64,000 nt of DNA from Paenibacillus pini JCM 16418. Lineage in GTDB: Bacteria > Bacillota > Bacilli > Paenibacillales > Paenibacillaceae. The stretch covers positions 1 through 64,000 of the forward strand of contig NZ_BAVZ01000016.1 of NCBI RefSeq assembly GCF_000576305.1, written 5' to 3'. The translations under genes were made by a program, and so were the position numbers. The notes under the pieces were generated by a model. That model worked only from the letters and a program-made list of their open reading frames with translations, did not search any database and was not told the origin of the DNA. Below are positions 27,935 through 36,300 of the stretch, in pieces; within the stretch, counting starts at the first letter, position 1, and every line of letters starts with the position of its first letter.

Positions 27935-28687
27935 ATGAGTCGAGATGAGAAGAGTGAAGTCAGCAGTCAAACGTTGTTGCAAAATGAGGATTCTAATGCC
28001 AATGAAGACATTCGGCTAGAGCGAATTGTATTTATTGGAAGAACCTATGACGAGTACATTCGGATGTTTAATTTAGAAGACAGGGATGTATTGGGTCGAG
28101 CAATTTTGGATTGTCCCGCTGGAGCATGCTCCTTTACTGCTGTCGCAAATGCTCAAGGTGCAGATGTAATCGCTGCGGATATTGCCTATTATTTTGGCAT
28201 TGATGAACTTGAGGAGAAGGGCTACCGGGATATTGAACATGCGATGAAACATGTGGAGAAGAGTGCCGCATTGTACCATTGGAGTGAGTTTGAATCGGTA
28301 GAGACTTTAAATCAGACACGAGTACAGGCTTTGACTGACTGTGTCAGAGATATGAGGCTTAACCCTGATCGATATATTGCGGTTAAATTGCCCGTACTTC
28401 CTTTCGAGGATGAGCAGTTCGAAATGACCCTATCGGCGCATTTCTTATTCATGTATAACGATAAGCTAGACTATGCCTTTCATGTACAGACGCTCCAGGA
28501 GCTGATGAGAGTCACACAAAATGAAATTCGCATATTTCCTTTAGTAGATCAGAGCGGCGTGAAATATGACCGACTAGATGAGCTAAGGACCTATGTGGAT
28601 CGCCAAGGCTGGGATTCGGTAGAGCTAAAGGTAGATTATGAATTTCAACGGAATGCTAGTTCGATGCTAGTTCTAAAGAAACGCTAA
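27935..28687 (+). CDS. Class I SAM-methyltransferase-like protein, function unknown
   Basis: Protein of 250 residues. LDCPAGACSFTAVANAQGADVIAADI (in part LDCPAGACSFTAVAN) reads as a Rossmann-type SAM-binding motif I followed by the acidic end of strand 2. Later, KLPVLPFEDEQFEMTLSAHF resembles motifs IV-V, and a C-terminal ELMRVTQNEIRIFPL block the end of the fold. No substrate-specific motif is recognised. The region before the ATG consists of imperfect GAGTT/GAGAT micro-repeats. A strong bidirectional terminator follows. Confidence 0.65.
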   Translation: MSRDEKSEVSSQTLLQNEDSNANEDIRLERIVFIGRTYDEYIRMFNLEDRDVLGRAILDCPAGACSFTAVANAQGADVIAADIAYYFGIDELEEKGYRDIEHAMKHVEKSAALYHWSEFESVETLNQTRVQALTDCVRDMRLNPDRYIAVKLPVLPFEDEQFEMTLSAHFLFMYNDKLDYAFHVQTLQELMRVTQNEIRIFPLVDQSGVKYDRLDELRTYVDRQGWDSVELKVDYEFQRNASSMLVLKKR

Positions 28688-28726
28688 TCGCGAAAGTTGC
28701 ATTTGAACTTAAGGATGTAGAATAAG

Positions 28727-28772
28727 AAAAAGCCTTGGAATCTTCTGAATGCAGAAGACTCCAAGGCTTTTA
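28727..28772. terminator. Bidirectional terminator between convergent genes
   Basis: AAAAGCCTTGGA and TCCAAGGCTTTT form the lower stem and TCTTCTG / CAGAAGA the upper stem, with A-runs and T-runs at the two sides. It serves the methyltransferase-like gene and the minus-strand pseudouridine synthase. Confidence 0.92.
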
Positions 28773-28779
28773 TTGTTAT

Positions 28780-29499
28780 CTAATTGAACGAAGATTGAAG
28801 CAATTGTGGATTCCATAAATTCCACGGGTGTTGGCTCGGTGGCATCGAAGTCAGGGTAACTTCTTCCTTACTCACTGGATGAGGAAAGCCGACAAGAACG
28901 GACCAAAGGGCAATTTGCTGACCGACTTTGTTCAAGCCGTTGCCATATTTCTGATCTCCATACAAAGGACAACCCGCATGGCTCATTTGAACCCTGATTT
29001 GATGTGAACGACCTGTATGCAGCTCAACTTTGACTAAGCTTAAATGATCCGAGGTACCCAGTACCTCGTAATCAAGTACTGCTTCTTTAGCGCCCGGTGT
29101 ACCGGGGCGAACAACCGTTACCGTATTCGTTTTGGGGTCTTTCAACAGCATGTTTGTCATAGTACCCTTCGATGAAGGTAATTTACCATGAACAACTGCT
29201 GCATAGAACTTGCGAAAATGACGACTGCGCACTGTTTCTGACAAGCGAGAGGCAGCCTTGGATGTTTTCGCGAAGATCATCGCTCCACCGACAGGTCGAT
29301 CCAGACGGTGGATGAGACCTACGTATACATTGCCTGGTTTATTGTAACGTTCTTTAATATCCTGCTTCAGCAAGTTGACTAGATCAGGATCACCTGATGC
29401 GTCTTCTTGTGTAGGAACATTCACTGGCTTCACGATACCAAGCAAATGATTATCTTCGAACAAAATTTCAATTTGCGAATGCTGCATGTCTTGGCTCAT
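28780..29499 (-). CDS. RluA-family pseudouridine synthase
   Basis: RNA-modifying enzyme of 239 residues that isomerises uridine in rRNA or tRNA. The catalytic Asp lies in GLIHRLDRPVGG (about residue 67), and GRSHQIRVQMSH with PLYGDQKYG are further family blocks. There is no N-terminal S4 domain, so it is a short RluA-type protein. It is the middle of three minus-strand genes and lies three bases after an rRNA-methyltransferase-like gene, which suggests a common role in RNA modification. The exact target base is not deducible. Confidence 0.9.
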   Translation of the reverse strand: MSQDMQHSQIEILFEDNHLLGIVKPVNVPTQEDASGDPDLVNLLKQDIKERYNKPGNVYVGLIHRLDRPVGGAMIFAKTSKAASRLSETVRSRHFRKFYAAVVHGKLPSSKGTMTNMLLKDPKTNTVTVVRPGTPGAKEAVLDYEVLGTSDHLSLVKVELHTGRSHQIRVQMSHAGCPLYGDQKYGNGLNKVGQQIALWSVLVGFPHPVSKEEVTLTSMPPSQHPWNLWNPQLLQSSFN

Positions 29500-29502
29500 C
29501 GC

Positions 29503-30378
29503 TTAAGACTCCCAGCGTCCTAGAATTCCGCATGGTAACATCATTCCGGAAGTAGTGATAGGTAGTCCTAACTCACCAGCAGAGATACTTCCACCGTATT
29601 TGCGCGATACGGTCATAGATAGCATATTGTTCAGTACGGTAGGTGAAATACCCGTTGTATAGGAATTCACGAGCATGAAGAGTGGATTGTCCGAAAGAAT
29701 CTTCATACAGCTTTCAAGGAAAGGGTAGAGACTCGACTCGAGCTTCCACATTTCACCGCCTGGTCCACGTCCATAGGAAGGGGGATCCATAATGATGGCA
29801 TCATATTTATTGCCGCGGCGTTCTTCGCGTTGTACAAATTTAAATACATCATCTGTAATAAAACGTACAGGACGGTCACTAAGCCCAGAAAGAGCTAAAT
29901 TTTCCTTCGCCCATTGTACCATCCCTTTTGCAGCATCGACGTGAACGACATCTGCACCTGCTGAAGCAGCAGCCACGGTAGCACCACCAGTGTAAGCAAA
30001 TAGATTTAGCACTTTAATCGGACGATTCGCAGCAGCAATCTTGTCCATCATCCAGCGCCAATTCGCTGCTTGCTCAGGGAATAATCCCGTATGTTTAAAA
30101 TTCGTAGGACGAATATGAAACTTCAGTTTGTCGTAGGATACGGTCCAGCGATCCGGAAGTTGTTTCTTCATATCCCATTCACCACCACCAGCGGAGCTGC
30201 GATGGTAATGTCCGTGGACTTCTCGCCACTTACCTGTCTCTTTTTCCAAAGGCCATATAATTTGCGGATCGGGTCTGCGAAGAATCACATCGCCCCAACG
30301 CTCAAGCTTCTCACCGGCTCCGGTATCAATTAATTCATAGTCTTTCCAATCACGAGCTACATACATAATCCAATCCAT
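29503..30378 (-). CDS. RlmI/RlmK-like class I rRNA methyltransferase
   Basis: SAM-dependent methyltransferase of about 291 residues. Motif I is VLNLFAYTGGATVAAASAGA (20 residues), motif II VVHVDAAKGMVQWAKENL, and the catalytic-site motif DPPSYGRGPGG. These are typical of the RlmI/YwbD-like group that methylates cytosine in 23S rRNA, although the PUA domain of RlmI is absent. The first ATG has its ribosome site (GAAGG) touching it, so the second ATG, at 30366, may be the real start. It is co-directional with the pseudouridine synthase. Confidence 0.85.
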   Translation of the reverse strand: MDWIMYVARDWKDYELIDTGAGEKLERWGDVILRRPDPQIIWPLEKETGKWREVHGHYHRSSAGGGEWDMKKQLPDRWTVSYDKLKFHIRPTNFKHTGLFPEQAANWRWMMDKIAAANRPIKVLNLFAYTGGATVAAASAGADVVHVDAAKGMVQWAKENLALSGLSDRPVRFITDDVFKFVQREERRGNKYDAIIMDPPSYGRGPGGEMWKLESSLYPFLESCMKILSDNPLFMLVNSYTTGISPTVLNNMLSMTVSRKYGGSISAGELGLPITTSGMMLPCGILGRWES

Positions 30379-30404
30379 CCTTCTGTCAAAATGTCATTTA
30401 GCCT

Positions 30405-31337
30405 TTATTGTACAACATTTTCAGGACAGAATGCACATTTTGTGTAGTAGTCCTGTTGCTGCTGAATGACGAAACCACATGACTCATAAAGTCGTAATGC
30501 TCCAGGATTATGTAAGGCTACTTCAAGCCAAAGGCTTAGGCCAGTGGGTCTTGCTAATGAAATGACCTGCTTAAGCGTACTGGTTCCAATACCCTGACCT
30601 CGTTTGCTAGGTATGACGACAAATCCATATATCCACATCCGATCTCCGATGGTTTCGAGTTTGATTTTGCCAGCCATGTCGTCCTCATGTTCAATGACAT
30701 ATACTGTGCTCTTAGGTTCAGAAGTGGATCGCTCAGCTTCTTCCTCGGATTCAGTAATACCAAAGGCTTCTATATCCATGGTAATTAGATCAAGTATGTC
30801 TTGAGATGTCGCTTGGCGTAGCTGGACCCGTTTCTCTTGGTTCGTGACGTCTTGAGGTACATCCGGGCTCCATTGCATTTGGAATTCTGAATGGGACTGC
30901 TGGTATCCAATCGACTTCAGAAAAGCAGTTCCAGAGCTAGATTTAGCTGGGGTATTCATAAGTATGGAGCTAACGTCATGTTTGCATAATGCAATTTTAG
31001 CTTCATTCCATAATGATAAGAAAATACCTTGTCGACGATAGTCTGGATGTACCATTCCACATGCTTCAACTTCATTTCCAAATGAGTATAGAGCGAGAAA
31101 ACCAATTAAAAGTTGTCCTTCATAACGAAAAAAGTCCGTTTCTTGTCCTTCAATGCGATTGTTCAGTGTACCCCAGTTTAATTTGAGAGAGATGCCATCA
31201 GTCTGTTCGCACAAATGTTGTAACTGCTCAATATCCAATAATTGTTGATGGTTTAAAATAATAAGTCCCCCAATTGTTGTTTTGATGTAATTGTACAGTG
31301 GGGAGTTTACATATTCAATCTTATTAGATGATAGCAT
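30405..31337 (-). CDS. Two-domain GNAT acetyltransferase
   Basis: Protein of 310 residues with two GNAT folds. The first has EACGMVHPDYRRQGIFLSLW (about residues 92-111), the second WIYGFVVIPSKRGQGIGTSTL (in part VVIPSKRGQGIGTSTL) and an NPGALRLYESCGFV block. The C-terminal domain is the better conserved one. The start is uncertain: the first ATG lacks a clear ribosome site, and the first 25 residues look non-homologous. The substrate is unknown. Confidence 0.8.
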   Translation of the reverse strand: MLSSNKIEYVNSPLYNYIKTTIGGLIILNHQQLLDIEQLQHLCEQTDGISLKLNWGTLNNRIEGQETDFFRYEGQLLIGFLALYSFGNEVEACGMVHPDYRRQGIFLSLWNEAKIALCKHDVSSILMNTPAKSSSGTAFLKSIGYQQSHSEFQMQWSPDVPQDVTNQEKRVQLRQATSQDILDLITMDIEAFGITESEEEAERSTSEPKSTVYVIEHEDDMAGKIKLETIGDRMWIYGFVVIPSKRGQGIGTSTLKQVISLARPTGLSLWLEVALHNPGALRLYESCGFVIQQQQDYYTKCAFCPENVVQ

Positions 31338-31408
31338 ACGCCGCTTCCATATGGTTATTCACCTGAATAAGATGGGTGTAACATTTCTACATGAAGGTGG
31401 TCATGCTT

Positions 31409-32861
31409 GTGCCTGTCAAAAATGGTAAACAGTATATTGATCAAATTAATAACGCCAAGCCTAATGTGTGGTTACGAGGAGAACAGGTTACAGGTATGTT
31501 ATCGGAGCACAAGGCTTTTCGTGGTCTAATGTCTACGCAGGCAGATCTATATGAAATGCAGCTAAAGGATGAGTTTAAGGATAAACTGACCTATACGTCG
31601 CCTGAAACAGGGGACAGCGTTGGGTTATCTTTTCTGCAGCCAAAGACGAAGGAAGAGTTGGAAAAAAGAAGAATCATGATGTCCGTATGGGGACAAAAAC
31701 ATCATGGTTTACTTGGGCGAAGTCCCGACTATATGAATACCGCGATGATGGCTTATTATGCAGCAGCGGATTTATTAGCAGAGAATAATCCTCAATTTGC
31801 AGAAAATATGAAAAATTATTATCATTATTGCCTTGAACATGATATTACGCTTTCACATGCCTTCATTCAGCCTCATGCCAGCCGCTATTCGGACATTGAG
31901 GAAGATGGAACAATTATTAGCTGCGCAGCCAAAGTGGTGGATCAAGATAAAGATGGCATTATCGTGACAGGAGCCTTCTTACTTGCAACACAAGGAGTAA
32001 CGGCTGATGAAATACTTGTTTATCCCCCGGGTTCATTTTATATGCAAGAGGAGGATAACCCGAATACATTTGCTTTTGCCGTGCCTAATAATCTGCCAGG
32101 TATCAAATGGATCTGTCGTGAAAGTTTAGTAGGTGGAGATTCTACATTTGATTATCCACTGAGTTCGCAATTTGAAGAAATGGACACACTCGTTATTTTT
32201 GATGAAGTGAAGGTCCCTTGGGATCGTGTTTTTATTCTTGGCAGCGACAGTATGTCCACGCGTTATTTCGCGGAGAGTAATTTCCACGTGCATGCCGCTC
32301 ATCCGGTCGTTTGTCGTTATGTTGCCAAGACGGAGTTTGTACTGAGCATCATCCTGAATATGGTGGAATCTTTAGATAAAGGAACGTACCCATTAGTAAA
32401 AGAACAGGTAACGGAAGTTATTGTTAATCTCGAGACACTTAAAGCGTTACTGCTTGCTTCAGAAGCGGGGGCGTCTATAGATCGATGGGGCAGTATGCTT
32501 CCGGATGGTACGACCCCTATGGACAGCAAACAGTATTTTCCCCAAAATTTATCCGCGAATGATGGAAATCATACAGTTAATTGGAGGTAGCGGGATTATT
32601 ATGATCCCATCGGGACTTGATTTTGGAAGTGGAATGAATAAGTATTTATCGACGTACTTAAAAGGTACGGACTGGAAAGCGCAGGATAAAACCGCATTAT
32701 TTCGGTTGGCGTGGGAGCTTAGTTCCAACGGTTTCGGAGGGCGTCAGATGTTATATGAACGTTTTTTCTTTGGTGATCAGACAACGGTTACTAACCGTCT
32801 ATATAGCGGATACCCGGATAAAGAAAAGTATATGGAACTCATTAAACCTTTTCTCTCATAA
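31409..32861 (+). CDS. HpaB-family aromatic hydroxylase (frame broken, two missing bases)
   Basis: FADH2-dependent monooxygenase of the 4-hydroxyphenylacetate 3-hydroxylase large-subunit family. Family text is clear from the N-terminus (VKNGKQYIDQINNAKPNVWL, 20 residues) through AFIQPHASR, ICRESLVGG and FDEVKVPWDRVF to the C-terminal FPKIYPRMMEIIQLIGGSG. The frame changes near 32528. Reading the AAA there as AAAAA joins PMDSK to NSIFPKIYPR, aligns with the family spacing and gives 484 codons, the normal length. The start is GTG, eight bases after GAAGGTGG. The flavin reductase partner (HpaC) is not encoded nearby. Confidence 0.85.
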
Positions 32862-32867
32862 GTTGTA

Positions 32868-32912
32868 ACAAGGCGCCCTTGATCGAAAAGATCCAAAAGG
32901 ACGCCTTGTTTA
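32868..32912. terminator. Terminator between convergent genes
   Basis: AACAAGGCG and CGCCTTGTT form a 9-bp stem, extended by CCTT/AAGG and GATC/GATC pairing, around GAAAA. It can serve both strands. Confidence 0.85.
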
Positions 32913-32943
32913 TTGAATCAAGATTCATGTTGCGTTTTTTTAT

Positions 32944-33252
32944 TTAGCGGAGCTGGGGTGCAATCACAATACGAACGGAACTCGGTTTATGTTTTCTGAG
33001 CAGAGAAGCCATCTTGCGTCTGCCACTTAAGCTGGAACTGTGAATGATAATTCGCTGAGGATAAATTTTTTGTTTGATCATATACTTTACAACAGCATAG
33101 CCTGTAGGTTGATTTTTACCAAGATTATAATCGAGAGAAAGATCCTTAACTGTGCAGGTATTTAGTAAGTGACAGCATTGTTCAGCAGTTTTGGCCAGAT
33201 TATAGCCAGATGGACAGGGACGCTGATCGTCCAAAAAAACGTTAATATCCAT
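32944..33252 (-). CDS. Receiver-like small protein (cyclic-phosphate-processing receiver type)
   Basis: Stand-alone receiver-like protein of 102 residues: INVFLDDQRPCPSGYNLAKT at the N-terminus with an Asp pair, then LSLDYNLG at the position of the phospho-Asp strand, GYAVVKYMI, and IIIHSSSLSGRRKMASLLRKH. From memory this matches the cyclic-phosphate-processing receiver domain family seen in Firmicutes; it has no DNA-binding output. AGGAGGATC precedes its ATG. The partner and function are unknown. Confidence 0.7.
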   Translation of the reverse strand: MDINVFLDDQRPCPSGYNLAKTAEQCCHLLNTCTVKDLSLDYNLGKNQPTGYAVVKYMIKQKIYPQRIIIHSSSLSGRRKMASLLRKHKPSSVRIVIAPQLR

Positions 33253-33471
33253 AAACGATCCTCCTTTATCCTTATGTATATTTATGGTTAGAGGTGGGCG
33301 TGTTAGAATATTACGTAAAATATAAATTGAACTATGTTTTTACTATTTAATGAAGTAGTCATATCGTCACTTGCACCCACATACATATAGTATGGGAAAC
33401 GTAAAGCTGTATAACAGGGAGAGAGAAAGCCGTTCGAAGAGCCATCCTGCTTGATAAGGAGGCGGACGGTA

Positions 33472-33552
33472 ATGACTATTGAACAGCTTATTGCTTTGCT
33501 GGCACTTATAGTGATGATTATCGGACTGGTGAACAACAAGAGCAAGTCGTAG
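33472..33552 (+). CDS. 26-residue hydrophobic peptide, candidate type I toxin
   Basis: A short reading frame starts at ATG after AAGGAGGCGGACGGTA, a very strong ribosome site. It encodes one membrane-spanning segment (IEQLIALLALIVMIIGLV) with a polar Lys/Ser tail (NNKSKS). This layout fits the small holin-like/TxpA-type toxins of Firmicutes that are held in check by an antisense RNA. It is followed after ten bases by a strong terminator. No antisense gene can be identified with confidence by eye. It could also be a small membrane protein without toxicity. Confidence 0.6.
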   Translation: MTIEQLIALLALIVMIIGLVNNKSKS

Positions 33553-33561
33553 TTTGGGGGA

Positions 33562-33587
33562 AAAGAGCCAGCTCCGGCTCTTTTTTG
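33562..33587 (+). terminator. Terminator after the hydrophobic peptide gene
   Basis: AAGAGCC and GGCTCTT form a 7-bp stem around a 6-base loop, followed by six T residues. Confidence 0.9.
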
Positions 33588-33997
33588 CTGTTATTCTGAA
33601 TGTACCCATTTTATATTTATAAAGAATATGGATATTATGGATACGAAGAGGAGAGAATATCATTAAAATTCCAACCCGATTTCTCATGGGAATGCTGGAT
33701 GTTGTTTCATAAGAAAATATAAATAATTTTACATTAATGCTAATACATCTCTTTTATGGATGAATGTGTTTATGATAATTCTGATAGCAACTAATTTTTT
33801 TGATTAATAACGTAAAAAATCATCACATTTTTTAACATCTGGCGCCTTTTCCTAGTTAATAAGCTCAATGACTGTTATAATGTTATATAAGAGAACATGG
33901 TTGCTGGAGGAGGATCTGACCTTTTCTTTGTACGTACCATAGACTAGTCACTAAGCAAACCTAATAAAATGGTTAACAGACAAAGGGGATATGAACA
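33588..33997. other. 410-base AT-rich intergenic stretch, no gene seen
   Basis: Very AT-rich, no reading frame with a ribosome site. A TATAAT at 33876-33881 could be the -10 of the next gene, but no good -35 is present. The antisense partner of the hydrophobic peptide, if any, should start here. Confidence 0.5.
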
Positions 33998-34312
33998 GTG
34001 GAGATGAAATTGATATTTACGAACAAAGGGAAAAATGCGATTGAGAATTTTAAAAATGATGAGTTAATTGAAGTATTCTCAAGATACAGCAAAACTTTGA
34101 TGAAAAAGTATGATCTTGTAATGTCTGTACCTGAAGAGTCCAATCATAATATCGTTGAAGAAGGAACACTGAAAGTTAAACTTGAAGATGTTAAATGTGA
34201 TGTTGACACATTCTTCAAAGAACTAGCGCGTGATGTTAAAGTTCCTTTGAAGAAAAGAATCGTTGTTGGAGAAACTCTAGACAATGTATTCAAAACTGAA
34301 GTTATTAAATAA
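33998..34312 (+). CDS. Hypothetical protein, 104 residues
   Basis: Not recognised. A Lys-rich protein with an N-terminal MKLIFTNKGKNAIENFK block and mixed alpha/beta character, without signal peptide or membrane segment. The frame is Lys/Glu/Val-rich in the manner of a real protein, and AAAGGGGAT lies ten bases before the GTG start; an ATG two codons later is the alternative. A weak hairpin with T-run follows, so it may be a single-gene unit. Confidence 0.7.
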   Translation: MEMKLIFTNKGKNAIENFKNDELIEVFSRYSKTLMKKYDLVMSVPEESNHNIVEEGTLKVKLEDVKCDVDTFFKELARDVKVPLKKRIVVGETLDNVFKTEVIK

Positions 34313-34341
34313 TAACAGCAATTGCAGTGATATGTTATCCT

Positions 34342-34376
34342 AAAAGAGGAGGTCTAATAGACCCTTCTTTTTTTGT
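34342..34376 (+). terminator. Terminator-like hairpin before the MetE-like gene
   Basis: AAGAGGAGGTCT and AGACCCTTCTT form an imperfect stem around AAT, followed by seven T residues. It may end the preceding gene. Confidence 0.6.
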
Positions 34377-34407
34377 TGTATATACTCAGTCAAGGGAGAG
34401 ACACATC

Positions 34408-35544
34408 ATGAGCCAATTCAATTCTAAAATTACGAAAAGAGTAGCACCTCCATATCGGGCAGATCAAGTAGGCAGCTTTCTTCGTCCACAAGTTTTGAAA
34501 GAAGCAAAAGCACAATATCAACAAGGTGAAATTACAAAAGCTGAACTTCGTTCAATTGAAGATGTAGAAATTGCTAAACTGGTTGAAAAGCAAAAGGAAG
34601 TGGGTTTAACCGCTGTTACGGATGGTGAGTTTAGACGTACATGGTGGCACTTAGATTTTATTGAAGCTTTAGAAGGTATTCGAGTGTATGAAATTGATGC
34701 TTCTGGTCTATTCCACGGGGCAATGAAGAAAGCTAAATTATATACTGTAGATTCCAAATTGGGATTTCCGAAGAATCACCCGTTTTTAGAAGATTTTAAA
34801 TATTTAAAAAGTGTCGCAGGAGAACATATAGCTAAATTTACAATCCCTGGTCCTAATATGATTTTTTACTCAGGTGTAGTTAACAGCCAAGCATACTTAG
34901 ATCATCCAGCTTACCCAACATTAGATGAGGTAGCGGGAGACATCGTCAAGGTGTACCGCGATGCTATTCAAGCCTTTTATGATGCAGGATGCCGGTATTT
35001 ACAGCTCGACGATACAAGTTGGGGCGCATTATTCAGTGATGATTTCAGAGAGAAGATTCAAGCTAAAGGATTTGATCCAGATGAATTGGTGAAAAAATTC
35101 GCGGACATTACTATTGAAGCTGTTGAGAATAAACCTAAGGATATGGCGATTACGATTCATATTTGTCGTGGTAACTTTAAGTCTTCTTGGTTGTACCAAG
35201 GTGGTTATGAACCCATTGCCGAAGAATTATTCTCGCGTGTCAATGTAGATGCATTCTTCTTAGAATTCGACAATGACCGTTCAGGAGATTTCAAACCTCT
35301 ACGTTTCATCAAGAACCAGCATGTGGTGCTAGGTTTAATTACATCCAAAACAGGTGAACTTGAGAACAAAGAAGAGATTAAACAGCGTATTGCGGAAGCA
35401 ACGGAATATGTGAATCTCGATCAACTGTGCTTGAGCCCTCAATGCGGATTCTCCTCAACTGAAGAAGGTAATACAATTACGGATCAGGATCAATGGAACA
35501 AACTTGGACTTGTCGTAGAAATTGCTAACGAAGTTTGGGGATAG
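34408..35544 (+). CDS. Cobalamin-independent methionine synthase-like protein (YxjG/YxjH type)
   Basis: MetE C-terminal-domain protein of 378 residues, the size of B. subtilis YxjG/YxjH, which methylate homocysteine or a related thiol. Zinc-site residues are visible in TIHICRGN (His, Cys) and in LSPQCGFSS (Cys); YRADQVGSFLRP near the start and LQLDDTSWG in the middle are family blocks. The start is ATG, seven bases after AAGGGAGAG; an upstream in-frame codon lies inside the terminator hairpin and is rejected. No S-box riboswitch was seen upstream, unlike yxjG/yxjH. Confidence 0.9.
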   Translation: MSQFNSKITKRVAPPYRADQVGSFLRPQVLKEAKAQYQQGEITKAELRSIEDVEIAKLVEKQKEVGLTAVTDGEFRRTWWHLDFIEALEGIRVYEIDASGLFHGAMKKAKLYTVDSKLGFPKNHPFLEDFKYLKSVAGEHIAKFTIPGPNMIFYSGVVNSQAYLDHPAYPTLDEVAGDIVKVYRDAIQAFYDAGCRYLQLDDTSWGALFSDDFREKIQAKGFDPDELVKKFADITIEAVENKPKDMAITIHICRGNFKSSWLYQGGYEPIAEELFSRVNVDAFFLEFDNDRSGDFKPLRFIKNQHVVLGLITSKTGELENKEEIKQRIAEATEYVNLDQLCLSPQCGFSSTEEGNTITDQDQWNKLGLVVEIANEVWG

Positions 35545-35566
35545 GATGCTTCAACATTACGTGAAA

Positions 35567-35606
35567 AATAAGCCTTATCAGATCATATCTGACAAGGCTT
35601 ATTTTA
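35567..35606. terminator. Bidirectional terminator
   Basis: AATAAGCCTTATCAGAT pairs with ATCTGACAAGGCTTATT (one mismatch) around a short loop; T-runs lie on both strands. It separates two convergent genes. Confidence 0.92.
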
Positions 35607-35625
35607 ATTCTTATTTTGTGACTAT

Positions 35626-36084
35626 TTATTTCATATTGATACTAGCCTTTAACTGTTTCTGATTCCAACTCACGGATGCGTCAAAAGCTTCTGACACGAA
35701 ACGTAAGGGTACCATGGTCGTGTAGTTTACCATTTTTATAGGGTCTCCTAAATTAACGGCCTTGCCATTGACATAGGCTTGTTTGTTGCCAAGCTGCATT
35801 TCGATGGATGTATCATGTTTGGTTGCAACGATGGTCAATGTTTCAGGATTCCATAGAATATGTGCACCAAGCTTTTCAAATACATCCCTCATAGGGACGA
35901 GTGTAGTGCCTTTATTAATGAGTGCGGGCTGTTTGAAAGACTGCGTTACTCCATTTAATTCAATAACTACCTGTTTTGCACTGCTAGCATACGTAGGCTC
36001 TGAAGCCACAATGATTGAACTAAAAAGCATAGATCCAGTCATAACGGATGCTAATAGGGTTTTCTTTATATTCACTTTATTCAC
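35626..36084 (-). CDS. Secreted copper-amine-oxidase N-domain-like (stalk domain) protein
   Basis: Protein of 152 residues with a signal peptide (cleavage near TYASS, about residue 34) and one complete Cu_amine_oxidN1-type domain: IELNGVTQSF, PALINKGTTLVPMRDVFEKL, VATKHDTSIEMQLGNKQAYV (20 residues), and TTMVPLRFVSEAFDASVSW. This beta-rich module is common in secreted and cell-wall proteins of Paenibacillus and is not itself an enzyme. There is no other domain, so a binding or structural role is likely. Confidence 0.87.
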   Translation of the reverse strand: MNKVNIKKTLLASVMTGSMLFSSIIVASEPTYASSAKQVVIELNGVTQSFKQPALINKGTTLVPMRDVFEKLGAHILWNPETLTIVATKHDTSIEMQLGNKQAYVNGKAVNLGDPIKMVNYTTMVPLRFVSEAFDASVSWNQKQLKASINMK

Positions 36085-36208
36085 TCCTTGTTTGTAATAC
36101 TCGCTATTACCCTCTAATCAATGATTGTTAACGACTTTAATTATGAAGAAGTTCATTTATTAATGATTTGTAAATATGTAAGTGAGAACAATTGTTATCT
36201 GAATTTGG

Positions 36209-36259
36209 TTTGTTCGATCTTAATCTTGTATTTTGAACAAATTACGATTATGATATGAT
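36209..36259 (+). promoter_or_regulatory. murR promoter with inverted repeat (candidate MurR operator)
   Basis: TTTGTTC and GAACAAA form a perfect 7-bp inverted repeat with a 19-base spacer. It overlaps the promoter TTGTAT - 17 bases - TATGAT. This suits autoregulation by the RpiR-family product; not proven. Confidence 0.5.
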
Positions 36260-36300
36260 CTAGTTTAGCTAGTAGAATCTATGGTGAGTAGGGAATACAT

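Noticed and set aside
33897..33947. Sixteen-codon frame before the 104-residue gene
   Set aside because: No ribosome site precedes the ATG, and the composition gives no sign of a peptide gene.
34313..34407. S-box riboswitch before the MetE-like gene
   Set aside because: The gap is too short and holds only a terminator-like hairpin.
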